DNA from: Adiantum capillus-veneris
Taxonomy: Eukaryota > Streptophyta > Polypodiopsida > Polypodiales > Pteridaceae
DNA: 64,000 nt
Reading direction: 5' to 3'
NCBI GenBank assembly: GCA_014529385.2
Contig: CM043943.1
Span: forward strand, 105,474,355-105,538,354
Shown in pieces: positions 34,182-44,539 of this stretch. The number at the start of each line of letters is the position of its first letter. Positions within the stretch are counted from its first letter, which is position 1. The translations under genes were made by a program, and so were the position numbers. The notes beneath the pieces are model-generated. The model saw only the letters and a list, made by a program, of their open reading frames with translations, did no database searches and was not told the DNA's origin.

Positions 34182-36557
34182 TGCTCGGGCTGCTTTGAAG
34201 TGTATCGTTAATGATCAAGCAAACATAAATATATATATGTAAGAAAGAGAGAGAAGGGGGAAGGGGGTGCTTGTTGCACTAATGCCTTCATACAAATCTG
34301 TCATGACCAATCAAAGTGAGATTAGTATTTGTTCAACATAGCCTGAGTAAATTACACCACAACACATCACAAGAAAAAAAACCACCCCAATCACTGTCTT
34401 AAGGCCAGGGGAGTCCTCTCCACCCTGTCGCCCTCTTACAGCATGTGGGATTTATGGCTAAATTGATAACAATACCCGGAGACAAGCTATCAAGAACTTA
34501 AATAAAACACCAAGACACTTACACATCATTATTGTCCATGACATTACGTTGGAAGGGAGACAAGGTATCCATGCTTAGTCCAAATTCACCCTCCTTGATT
34601 CAGCAAATATTGGGCTTACACTAGTAGGAGAAATGATAGATTTCCTACTCTCAATTGAATGATCACTCTCTCTTACAATGGCATAGAGTTCCCTTGCTAA
34701 TCACCCCTAATACAACACATACATATGCCTAATGCCAATGAGATTCCACTCAAGAACTCCTTCTCAAGAGGTTGAGCTTGGCTTCTCAAGCTATAGCATA
34801 GTGGTCTTTCTTCTCCCCCCTTTTTGTGCTAGCTACACCCTCCTTTTATAGCAATTTTAAAGGTTAGGGTTATTCCTCTAACCATGGTTGGGTTAGATTT
34901 TCAGCAATTTATCTAATTTCTTTTGCTTGGAATTATCAAGAAGTTGGTGGGGAAAGAGAGAGGAGAGAAATGGAGGTGATAGGACTTTTCATAGTGGGTT
35001 AGTGTTAGTAGAGTTAGTATTAATTTACAAATGGAATTGGATATTTACAATGGGAGTATCCATGTAGGATACAAATAAGGAAGAAAAACTCTTAAGAGGT
35101 AAGAAAAGGTGGATTTCTTACAAGGTTGATGCTCCAAGTGTCTTGAGTAGGGTCAATTTTGACGCTTGTTGACGGTCCACTAGCTTTGACGGTACATTTT
35201 TTCTCCACTCTTGACCTTCCTTGAGAGACAAGGTAATTGAAGCTGAGTAATCAACCACCATGATGCTGTCTTTTAAGAGAAGAGGCTGAATTTTGTGGTT
35301 TTTTTTTATAGATATGGGTAATTTGGAGGAGGAAAAATGAGACTAGGTGGTCAATTTTGGAATGGAATTGTGTGTGGGAGGTATGAGTTCACCATGGTTT
35401 CTCTTATTCTTCAAGGTTGAGGAGAAGGTGAGTAGGGTGCAGAGAGGAGTGGTGAGAGAGGTGGGGATGATGAGTGGAGAAGTGTGTGTGAAAGAGAAAA
35501 ATGATAAAGTGGAAGAGAGAGTGTGGCTGCATAGCATGGGAAAACTGGGGTCCACTAATAAAATCATAGCTCACAGCTCGTAGCTCAAAAAAATATGAAA
35601 AAATTTGAGGCAAAAGTTCAGCCCACAAGCTACAATTTTTGTTTGTATCACCTTTTCAAATTCGGAGAGCAAGTGAACTTTAAAAATTCAGCAAAACCGA
35701 CCGTTTTTTTCCACTGCACAAGGTCCTTGTGGGGTCCTTCTTTGGATGATTCTTTTGAATACCTCCAAGAGTGAGCCCTCCATAGTGCATGTATGCATGC
35801 CACCTACCCTTGACCTTATTTGGTAGGTCTATAATTGAAGATATTGTTGAGATCATGATATAAGTGAATAGTACAACTAAGCAAATCAAATATTGAGGGG
35901 TCTAAAAAATATGTACATGTCAAATATAAATAATATAAGTGGAAAAAATATAAAGGGGTCAAAATAAATCTCTCTCATTATGAGGCTACCATAAAAAGAT
36001 AAATATTTTTGGTGTTCTAATTTTTTAGAAAAAAAACAAAATAGATGTAGGAAGGGAAAAATCACAATAGTGAAAAAATATACACATAAATAAAACTAGT
36101 TTTTTTGGATTTTTGTTGGGGTGGAGTTACACCAAATATAAGAGAAGCTTACATGAAAATATTTCTATATGGAATAAAGAGTATGAAAAATGGTAAGAAA
36201 AATTGTGGTAATGGTGAGGCAATGTACAGAGCATAAATAACACACACCTAGGTAGAAATATTTAAATAAATACCAAAATAATTATGAAAAAATCTTTTAT
36301 ATAGGCCCTATATACAAAGAAATATTTACATACGCATGGGCCATAATATACTTATTTTTTTTATTTTTTTGGCTCAACTAGCCCAATGACTAGCTAATTG
36401 AGGGTTTTTTATTTCAGTAAGGAGATATGGGAAAAGTCCCCTAACTCACACGCACCTATATACAGTGAAAGGGTGAGGGTAACCACAGTGTTTGAGTGAT
36501 TTGATAGGGGGGGATAACTCACTATGGCAATCACAGAGAGCCGAAAAACGGCTATCA
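33887..36557 (-). mobile_element. Right (5') LTR of element B
   Basis: The LTR runs from TGAGGCGGTCC (33887) to CGGCTATCA (36557), 2671 bp, with TG...CA ends. It contains the GA microsatellite (about 34147-34178) that is also in the left copy, and a purine-rich AGAAAGAGAGAGAAGGGGG (about 34240-34260) at the position where the left copy was cut. To its right, ATGCG (36558-36562) begins element A's interrupted RT. On the left side of the insertion A ends with ...TTATGTA, which is compatible with a decayed 5-bp target duplication. Confidence 0.9.
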
Positions 36558-39194
36558 ATGCGTACATTCGTCAATCCGAGCTGATCATTTTGAACACCTC
36601 AAAAAGGTATTCGAGAAATGTAGACTTTACAGGATTTGCTTAAACCCTGAAAAGTGCACATTCATGGGAAGACAAGGGAAAATTCTTGGACATATAGTGT
36701 CTAAAAATGGCATAGCTACCGATATTGAAAAGATTCATGTCATTGTGAATTGCCTAGACCAACAACAGTCAAAGGGGTACAAGCCTTCATGGGACATTGT
36801 GGATATTACCACGGTTCATCTACATGTATGCTATAATTGAAAAACCCATGTATTTGATTACGCACTTTGAATGGACCGAGGCATGTGAAGAATCCTTCAT
36901 GAAGCTTAAGCAAGCTCTCATCTCAGCTCCAATACTGAAAGCACCCGATTGGGATAAGGTATTCCACGTACACGTAGATGCTTCAAGCTTTGCTATTGGT
37001 TGTATACTAGCCCAACCAGGAGATGGGAAAATTGACTTTCCTATTTCTTATGCTAGCCGACAATTGAATATGGCAGAAAATAATTACACCACCACTAAAA
37101 GAGAAGGACTAGGAATGATCTATGCCATTAAAAAGTATAGGCATTACCTATTAGCCAACAAGTTTGTGTTCTTTGTGGACCACCAAGCCTTGTTATATTT
37201 GGTGAACAAACCATGCAGCACAGGGAGAATAGTGAGATGGTTCATCATTCTTCTCGAATTGGATTTCACGGTGGTGGTAAAAAAAGGCACTACACATCAA
37301 CGAGCAGATCATTTGTCAAGGATTGTTTCAGGGCAATCACCTAAAGGGGTAGATGATGATCTATCAGATGCCTATTTGTTCTCCGTGGAAATGATACGTA
37401 GATGGTCTGAAAAAATTGTGTCATTGATGACAATAGCTCAGTGGATTCACCACTTCCTATCACAGTTGATGTAATCGAGCAATTGGCTATGTATCAATTG
37501 CTAGCTGGGAGGCTATATAAAAGAAATCGAGACGGGATATTGTTTTTATGCATTAACCCTGAAGAAAAGGATCAGTACCTAAGTCAAGCACATGTTACCA
37601 TAGTAGGACTTCACTTTGCGGAAGACCAAACTATGCAAGGAATCTTAAGACTTGGAGTATTTTGGCCTACTATGAGGAGAGATGCTCAATCTTTTGTAAA
37701 AGATTGCCCTCAGTGCCAAAAACAACCACCCATTCCTCATGTAATATTGTTTCAAATGTCACCTGTTTCTAAGTGGAGTAACTATCTGGTTACTTACTTA
37801 ACGAGCCGAACATTTCATGAGGATATGAGTAAACGTTGTCAAAGAGCAATTGAAATGGAAGCAAGATACTATGCTCTCATTGGGAACCAATTGTATCGGA
37901 GAGGTAAAGATCAACATTTGCGTCTTTGTGCAAATGAAAACGAGTATATTCCGATTATAGAACAAACACATGCTGGATTAGCTAGAGGTCACTTTTCTAG
38001 TGAGACCACCGCAAGAGAAATCTTGATGGCAGGCATATGGTGGCCAACACTTTTTACAGATGCCAAAGAATATGTTCGAAGGTGTGATGCTTGTCAACGA
38101 GCAAAATACCAACACGAGTAGACAGCATGCCCTTAAGACCAATGATGGGGGCCAGAGCCTTTGCAAAATGGGGTATAGATTTTGTTGGACCGATACAGCC
38201 ACCTGCTTATAGGACCCAAGGTCAATATATCATTGTAGCTATGGACTATCTGACCAAGTGGGCCGAGGCTGGCCGAGGCTAAAGCAACCCAAAAGAACGA
38301 TGCCAAAACCATTGCTGCATTCTTATATGAGTATGTATTCACAAGGTATGGACTGCCAATAGAAATTGTCAGTGATCGGGGAACACATTTCCTCAACGAG
38401 GTAATAGAGTATTTTCTTAATGAGTTTATGGTTATCCATAACAAATCAGCTCCCTATCACCCACAAGAAACGGGCAAGCTGAGCATACGAATAAAATTCT
38501 TAGCTTGGTATTGACCAAAGTGGTTAGTTTAGGAAGAACAGACTAGGAAATGAATCTCCATGCTGCTCTATGGGCTTATCGAGTTTCATTCAAAACAGCT
38601 CTAAATGCCACACCCTTTAACCTTGTTTATGGTCTTGATGCCATAATGCCCATAGAATTTCTATTGCCGACATTAAGGGTAGCACAGACTCTCGAGTGGA
38701 CTGGACAAGAATTGCCAAAAAGACTTGCAGATTTGGAAAAGCTAGACGAGCAAAGGCTAACTGCTGTAGCTCATATCTATGCAGAAAAGCGAAAACAAAA
38801 ACAGTTTTTTGATTCCCACTTAATCACAAAAATTTTCAAGAAAGGGGACTTAATTCTAGTCTATTCCCTTAAGCAACACATTCCCAAGTTTAAGAAAAAG
38901 GGAAATGGACCATTTATCATTGAAGATGTATCTCCAAGTGGAACAGTAAAATTGTCCGCCCTGGATGGTGAACCAATGGCTAATTGGATTAGTGGATGTC
39001 GTTTAAAGAAATACAATTTGCCACTAACCGATGAATTGCTAGAGAGAATGCATGCAGCCAAACAAAGGAAGATCAAGCGACAGCAAGTTATTGATGAAGC
39101 TCAAGAGGAAGCTAGACTTCGGGTACTCAAGCGTAAAGCTGCTCTCAAGAATCAACAGATACCGATTCCCATCAACACTTTGGAACTAGATGAT
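36558..39194 (+). pseudogene. Element A pol, RT end to integrase
   Basis: Coding resumes right after B's LTR: VHSSIRADHFEHLKKVF, LNPEKCTFMGRQGKILGH (RT connection). RNase H follows: HVDASSFAIGCILAQ, TTTKREGLGMIYAI, FVDHQALLYLV, ADHLSRI (36900-37330). Then comes a first H2C2 zinc site (37580-37720; H, H, CPQCQ), a linker, and a second H2C2 site (37970-38095; HAGLARGHF...CDACQ). The integrase core has IDFVGPIQ, then IVSDRGTHF. A 1-nt frame change sits just before the catalytic Glu block (GQAEHTNKIL in the shifted frame, about 38475). The tail (38550-39194) contains FNLVYGLDAIMPIEF and GPFIIEDVSPSGTVKL. Inactivating lesions include the TAG at 38119, a 10-bp tandem duplication GGCCGAGGCT at 38261-38280, the frame change at about 38475 and a stop near 38544. 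Confidence 0.88.
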
Positions 39195-40150
39195 TGAAAA
39201 TGGGAATTACCTAAAGATGAAGTTTCAAGAGATGACGACTGGTTAGATGGAATGGATCTGCGCATCAAAGTACAGCTCAACAATCATAGCACCAATGCTT
39301 TGGTAGACACAGGAGCTAGAGTGAATGCAGTCAGTTATTCCACATACAGGAAGGCAACAAGTCAAGCATTGACAGCAGGAATAACAACAATTAAAGGATG
39401 CAATAAGAATCCAACTCCAACATTGGGAGTAGTCAACTTGAACGTGGTAGTACATGGATCAGCTAAAGCCATCACTTAAAGGAGGGCAACTCATTGTTCC
39501 TATTGCAGCAAGCAAGGAGGAATGGAAAGATGCTATTAGAAGACCAATCCACGAAGCAAATCTTCCCCATCCCCTGGACAAACAAATGCTACAAGTAGAA
39601 TGAAAGGAGTCAGGAAAATTTGGGTACCAAAAGCACAACTTGTGGATAAACCAAATCAGATCTGAGTGCCTAAAATTTCACCAAAGAAACAGAAGACGGT
39701 TCCAAGGATTCGAGCACAGAATCGAGCATCTGTGAACAAAGAACCTAACATGAAAAGGGTTTGGAAGAAAAAGGAACACTTATCTTCTCCACACAATGCG
39801 AAACCAATCAAACAGTGGTGAGTTAAGTCGCAACAGGCTCTCAAACACCATGCACCAAGCAGACCGAGCTACCAATGGCGAGAAAAAGCTCCACAACCGT
39901 TTAATGTGCTACCAACAGCTCAAGCAATCAGCGTGCTTAAACAACCTGATGGTACTATCAAATAGAGAGTACAAAGGCTACAAGATTTGCTCTTTGGAAG
40001 ACATCAATAGCAAACCTCGACATTGGAAACCCTTGAGTTATTTACTCAAGACCCAGCTCTTGCACAACATATTGAGTTGAATTACATTGATCTTCATATC
40101 ATGGTAAAGCCAATCGCGGCTATGCATAGACACAATTGTTCAACCCATGC
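39195..40150 (+). pseudogene. Post-integrase extension of A with DTGA protease-like segment
   Basis: After a TGA at 39195 coding sense continues in frame (KWELPKDEVSRDDDWLDG) into 39252-39479. There NALVDTGARVNAVSYSTYRK resembles a retropepsin active-site loop (D-T-G-A), followed by hydrophobic VVNLNVVVHGSA. After another stop and frame change, basic sequence with WVPK-like units (KIWVPKAQLVDKP, VPKISPKKQKTVP) runs to about 40080 with several stops. Element A already has a DSGA protease in the normal position, so this would be a second aspartic-protease-like region, 3' of integrase. I cannot verify the fold; a chance motif is possible. Confidence 0.45.
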
Positions 40151-41634
40151 ACGCAGTCGTCCTGGTGAACGCCATCTAGGAGGGGTGAAAGGGCACTAAG
40201 TACTAAGTAATTAAGGGCAATGTTTGAAGAGGGAGGAAAAAGTTCCATGTTAATGTGTGATTTTTTAATTTTATTTTTTGCAAAATTACTTAATAATGCC
40301 CTTATAATTCATCAACAAGGAAAAATTCACTGATGATATCTTCCCGATGAATGTAAATAGTGTATATACTACCAGGAAATCATCAAAAATAGTCCTTTTT
40401 TGGGTATTTTTCATCATTTTTGTTGATAAGGAGGCTTAAAAATGGAGAAATCCAACAAAAAACAATAAAGTTGTGTTTTTCAAAGGATTTTCCTAATTAT
40501 TGGATTTTCACTTTACTTTTTTAGAGCATTTTGCTATTTTCTTTGATTTTTTTAATAAAAAGATCAAAAATTAATAATAAATAGCAAAAAAGCTCAGATG
40601 GAAGAAAGGAAGACATGATGGTGATCAGAAAGACAAGGCGAACAAGCAAAAAAATTTCAACAAAATAAGAAGATGGAAGCGAGAAGCCTAAATTGGGCGA
40701 CCAGGCCTACTTCTGCAAAATTCTTGCAGAATGAGCTACAGGAATTCGATTTTGGAAATTTTTGAGCCTAACATAGATTTCATGGCCTAATAGGACTAAC
40801 AGGGGAATCTGGGGAAAATTGATTCGGGAAGTCCAGGTATAGATATCCAGGGTAGGCTAAAACCACCTCATTTCCACTTGGAGCCTTTGCAGAGAGAGCA
40901 TTTCGGCCTCTTTCGCGCTACATTTCTGGAGCCCACAGTTGACCTTTTTCAGCGCCGTCTCACACGAGACATGAGGGGTAAGTTCTTTACTCATCAATGA
41001 TCCATTTTGTACAGCCGGTAGCTAGTCTAAAGCCCTAGAAAAAAACCTAGAAATCGAGCAGTGCACGAAGACCTACGACCTAAAACTGACCATAGCAGCT
41101 TGCCAGCTTGACCAAATCGGATGGGATTTGAACCATAGCATGCCCTAACATAATAGAGCCTTTCCATACCACCAGATGACCATTCGGCTGGGGTAAAGGA
41201 GGTCCCTAGTAGAGAAATTAGGGTTTTTGGGAAAGGCCAGAATTCCGACATGACTCCATAGATGGCTTGCTAATTAGGTTCATATACAATGTATATGATT
41301 GGTTTGGAGAAATCCATCAAGTAAATCCCTCGAAAATCGGAAAACGGCTCGAAGGTTACAAAGCGTCAAATTCGACATATGAGGCCAAACTGACTCCAAA
41401 TGAGCTAAAATTGGACAGGTAGCTTCATGACGATGTTACGAACAAGTCCAAAGCCTCAAAGTTGACCGACCAACCCAACAGACAATCACAAAAAACGGTG
41501 ATTTCAGAGTCGACAGAGCACAAAGTGATGCCGGCATGACCAAACTTGACCAAATTCAATTTAAGACTTGTATTAGGTGTATGGAACATGTCTAGGTCAA
41601 AATTTGTGAGAATTACAAAGTTTTTGTCACTGTA
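40151..41634. other. Non-coding retroelement DNA, LTR/leader-like
   Basis: 40240-40700 is strongly AT-rich. 40840-40980 resembles a promoter-leader stretch: pyrimidine-rich, GCGCTACATTTCTGGAGCCC, and a splice-donor-like GG/GTAAGTTC at 40978. The purine run GAAGAGGGAGGAAAAAG at about 40226-40242 could be the polypurine tract of element A, with a 3' LTR beginning near 40248. However, that sequence does not match the 5' LTR at 17080-17938, so I leave this open. No gene is seen. Confidence 0.35.
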
Positions 41635-42234
41635 GTAAATAATCGCGATTATTTACTTTTGCAACATTTTTGCTTGGAAATTGTCAATTCACCTCACCTA
41701 TCATGTGTACACACCTATTACATGCCAAAAATCAAGTATGAGCCAAAATGACCACCCATTACTTGCAAAATTGCCAAAAAAACGCAAAGAAGTCTTTGTA
41801 AGCCAAAATCTGGGTTATGAACAACTTTTCTTGATCCAAATCACCTCATAATTCATACACAAGCTCTATACCATGCTAGAACCAATGCATGTCAAAAAAT
41901 GTCAATTTTGGAAGAAAAGTTAATAATCGCGATTATTTACTTTTTGGTCAAAATTGGGAAATTTGGATATTTTGTCATCATACATCCAAAGAGCATGTTG
42001 AGATAAGCCCACTAGTCAATTTTGAGTCAATTTGGACTTCAAAATCTCAAATTTCCTTTATATCTACTATTTCAATGACCTAAACCCAAAATCTGGTATC
42101 ATTTCCACCCTATGCATCCAAATGAGCCCATATTTCCCTCAGAGCATGTAATTGGCATAAACTTCAAGCCTATAAAGCCAAGTTTCCAAAAAAGTTGAAA
42201 ATTTTCCCATCTGTAAATAATTGCGATTATTTAC
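41635..42234 (+). repeat. Second set of phased palindromic leader repeats
   Basis: AATAATCGCGATTATT-centred palindromes lie at 41635-41656 (perfect over 22 nt), about 41919-41940 (one mismatch) and 42213-42234 (one C-to-T change in the central CG). They are spaced 284 and 294 bp. Phrase content (CATGTGTACA, repeated AAAATTGCC/TTGACC words) resembles the array at 18636-19506. The unit length is therefore shared by two loci 22 kb apart, on either side of the pol-bearing part of element A. Confidence 0.8.
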
Positions 42235-42421
42235 TTTGGTTGTAAATTTTTGTTTTGACCATACAGTTTTGTTCCTTGCATGATTTTATGCATCTTTGCT
42301 TGTTCAAAAATCGATTTGAAGCAATTTGGACCAGATTTTCAGCATTTCAGTCTAAAAGGACATTCCAGAGAAAAATCCGACAACTCTGCTAACTTTACAC
42401 TTTATTCACTGAACAGGAGCA

Positions 42422-43234
42422 ATGCAAGCCACGGAGAAGGCCAAGAAGAAGTTAAACCAAAAGAAGAAACTGCAAGAACTGCCCCCGTATCAACTAGACC
42501 CCAAGTCAGTAAAGGCGGAAAAAGCATCTTACCTTTCTAAAGAGCAGTTGGAAGAACACCACACCACGGTTTTCACTGACAGGTTTAAGAGTGAAGAAGG
42601 GCATCAGGTAGAGTTGCAACTCTTGCCTAAAGAGGTCTATGATGTAGTTGTAAAGCCAGAAACCAAAGAGGCTAACCGCCGCCGCCGCAGGTTGGGGCTC
42701 CGACATTTTTACGAACAAGAACCTTGCGGGGTGGACTTTCAAAAAGATTACGAGCTTCTGTCCACAATCAAAGAAGATGGAACTGCCCAGTTATCAGACA
42801 ACCAAGGAAACAAGGTTGAGGTTGTAATTACAAAAGATATTGTGGCAGAGGCACTTAGACTGTCCATTGAAGGGATGACCATGCGGGCAAGAGACAGGAA
42901 GACAGCGGGCACATTTACCAAGGAAACAGCCGCGGCTACATTCGCCGATCTCATCCACAAACAGGTGGAAGACCCAGCCCGTCTGTACCATCAACACTTC
43001 CATTTCTTGGCAAAAAGACCACCAAGGTACACGACACCAAATCATGCCGTGGCCATCACTTTTACACAAATTCTGAAGTCAACAACAAGGCAGCCTGTGG
43101 ACCATACGCAGTATGTTTTGACAACATTGAAGGCCGCCAAGAAGGAAGGGAAAATAACATACTTGGGTGCACCAGAATTACTAACAAGAATAGCCTATCG
43201 CCTGCCCCGGATCAAAATATACGGATCTTGGTAG
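42422..43234 (+). CDS. Unrecognised 270-codon retroelement-associated ORF
   Basis: This is an open frame from ATG 42422, six bases after a splice-acceptor-like TTCACTGAACAG (ending 42416). The N-terminus is very basic (KAKKKLNQKKKLQEL), then charged. A more globular part follows: CGVDFQKDYELLSTIKEDG, ALRLSIEGMTMRARDRKTAG, FAKRP-type basic turns and GKITYLGAPELLTRIAYRL. I know no domain for it. Its position after palindromic leader repeats parallels that of gag in element A, and its layout resembles the extra ORFs of unknown function seen in some Tat, Ogre and Athila elements. Near the end, a +1 frame reads DQNIRILVAHVKYGA, so a frameshift or truncation by the copia LTR at about 43239 is likely. 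Confidence 0.5.
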   Translation: MQATEKAKKKLNQKKKLQELPPYQLDPKSVKAEKASYLSKEQLEEHHTTVFTDRFKSEEGHQVELQLLPKEVYDVVVKPETKEANRRRRRLGLRHFYEQEPCGVDFQKDYELLSTIKEDGTAQLSDNQGNKVEVVITKDIVAEALRLSIEGMTMRARDRKTAGTFTKETAAATFADLIHKQVEDPARLYHQHFHFLAKRPPRYTTPNHAVAITFTQILKSTTRQPVDHTQYVLTTLKAAKKEGKITYLGAPELLTRIAYRLPRIKIYGSW

Positions 43235-43238
43235 CTCA

Positions 43239-44021
43239 TGTTAAGTATGGAGCCTGATTTACCCTTGTAATTTTCTATGGTAAAAGTGCATATTTGTAAG
43301 GCCCCCATTATGAGGAGAAGCCATCGTGCGTGAAGGAAAATCACTCACCGGAAACCAAAATTTTCACGGACAAGAATCAAGGCCTGATTTACCCTTGTAA
43401 TTTTCTATGGTAAAAGTGCATATTTGTAAGGCCCCCATTATGAGGAGAAGCCATCGTGCGTGAAGGAAAATCACTCACCGGAAACCAAAATTTTCACGGA
43501 CAAGAATCAAGGGCAACTTTAGAGGTCTCGGGGGCAGAGGCCCTTGAGACTTTTTTTTCGCAGGAATATTATGGCCAGATGGCGGCCGAAAAGTGGTCGG
43601 AAAACAACCAGTCGGTTGGCCGGTGGCCGGTAGTCAATGGCCAATGGCCAGTGGCCGGTGGCCGAATTCAACGGCCGGTGGCCGAATTCAAAAGCGGACT
43701 TGTCTTCTCAAGAGCGGCCACACATGGGCGGATTGAAGGGTCCGATTTGGACTTATTCGCACAAGGGTGGCTACACATGGCTGTCTCTCATAAGAGAGGG
43801 TAGCCTTTTTTTCCTATAAAAGGAGGCCATTTCTACACACATTTCATAGTGTGAAGTTGATGCAACAAGGTGAGTGTGAGGTGGTGAGAGTGAAGCAAGG
43901 TGGGAGCTCTATCAAGGGTTTAATCCCTTTGTAAACTACTTCTTCTTTTGAAGTGCTAAAGCCATTGAGTGACTGCTTTCCCGTGGACGTAGCCCACATT
44001 GGGTGAACCACGTATATTGTG

Positions 44022-44058
<37 letters not shown>

Positions 44059-44143
44059 CTATAATCTCTTGTGTGTGAAATCTATCTCTCTCCATTAAGT
44101 AATCTACTCAAAAATCTATTTAGCTACGTCTTATTTCCTAACA
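43239..44143 (+). mobile_element. 5' LTR of copia element C
   Basis: The right end TTCCTAACA (44143) lies two bases before an iMet primer site. TGTTAAG at 43239 is the best candidate start, because TGTTA and TAACA form the usual short terminal inverted repeat, but alternatives exist. The LTR contains a TATA-like TCCTATAAAAGG near 43812, a (CT)n tract (about 44028-44055) and the 130-bp tandem duplication described separately. No 3' LTR was found. Confidence 0.6.
43252..43511 (+). repeat. Perfect 130-bp tandem duplication
   Basis: Sequence 43252-43381 (GCCTGATTTACCC ... GACAAGAATCAAG) is repeated at 43382-43511 with no difference that I can see. The identity implies a very recent duplication, or a collapse/expansion artefact of assembly. 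Confidence 0.9.
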
Positions 44144-44145
44144 AC

Positions 44146-44157
44146 TGGTATCAGAGC
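44146..44157 (+). other. Primer-binding site, tRNA-iMet type (element C)
   Basis: TGGTATCAGAGC sits directly after the LTR end and 50 bp before the gag start, the standard copia arrangement. Confidence 0.85.
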
Positions 44158-44216
44158 AAGGTTTGCTCGTAGCTAAATTATCTCAAGGAAAGGATTCCTT
44201 GAATTGAGTGGGAGTT

Positions 44217-44530
44217 ATGGCAGAGGAAGGGAAGCTCAAGATTGAGAAGTTCAATGGCAAAAACTACCAACATTGGAAGATGCAGATTGAAGACTATCTC
44301 TACCAGAAGGATCTCTATTTGCCACTAGGCGGTCTTGCAAAGAAGCCCACAACAGATGAAGCATGGATTGTCCTTTATCGAAATGCGCTGGGAACAATCC
44401 GGTTAAGCTTGGCGTCAACGGTGGCCTTCAATGTTTCGGAGATGAAGACCACGGAGGACTTGATGAAGTCACTTGACGACTTCTACGAGAAACCATCAGC
44501 ATCCAATAAGGTATTTCTTAATCAGGAAAT
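44217..44530 (+). pseudogene. Element C copia gag, N-terminal half
   Basis: ATG 44217 opens MAEEGKLKIEKFNGKNYQHW, then KMQIEDYLYQKDLYLPL, TDEAWIVLYRNALGTIRLSL and SLDDFYEKPSASNKVFL. This is the copia gag (UBN2-type) pattern in which an FxGKNYxxWK motif follows the start. At about 44525 the frame runs abruptly into integrase sequence in another frame. A deletion has removed the rest of gag, the zinc knuckle, the protease and the start of integrase. Confidence 0.85.
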
Positions 44531-44539
44531 GAAAGAAAA

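Noticed and set aside
40226-40260. Firm polypurine tract and 3' LTR of element A
   Set aside because: The purine run fits, but the sequence after it does not match the LTR before the tRNA-Asp primer site, so it is only mentioned as a possibility.
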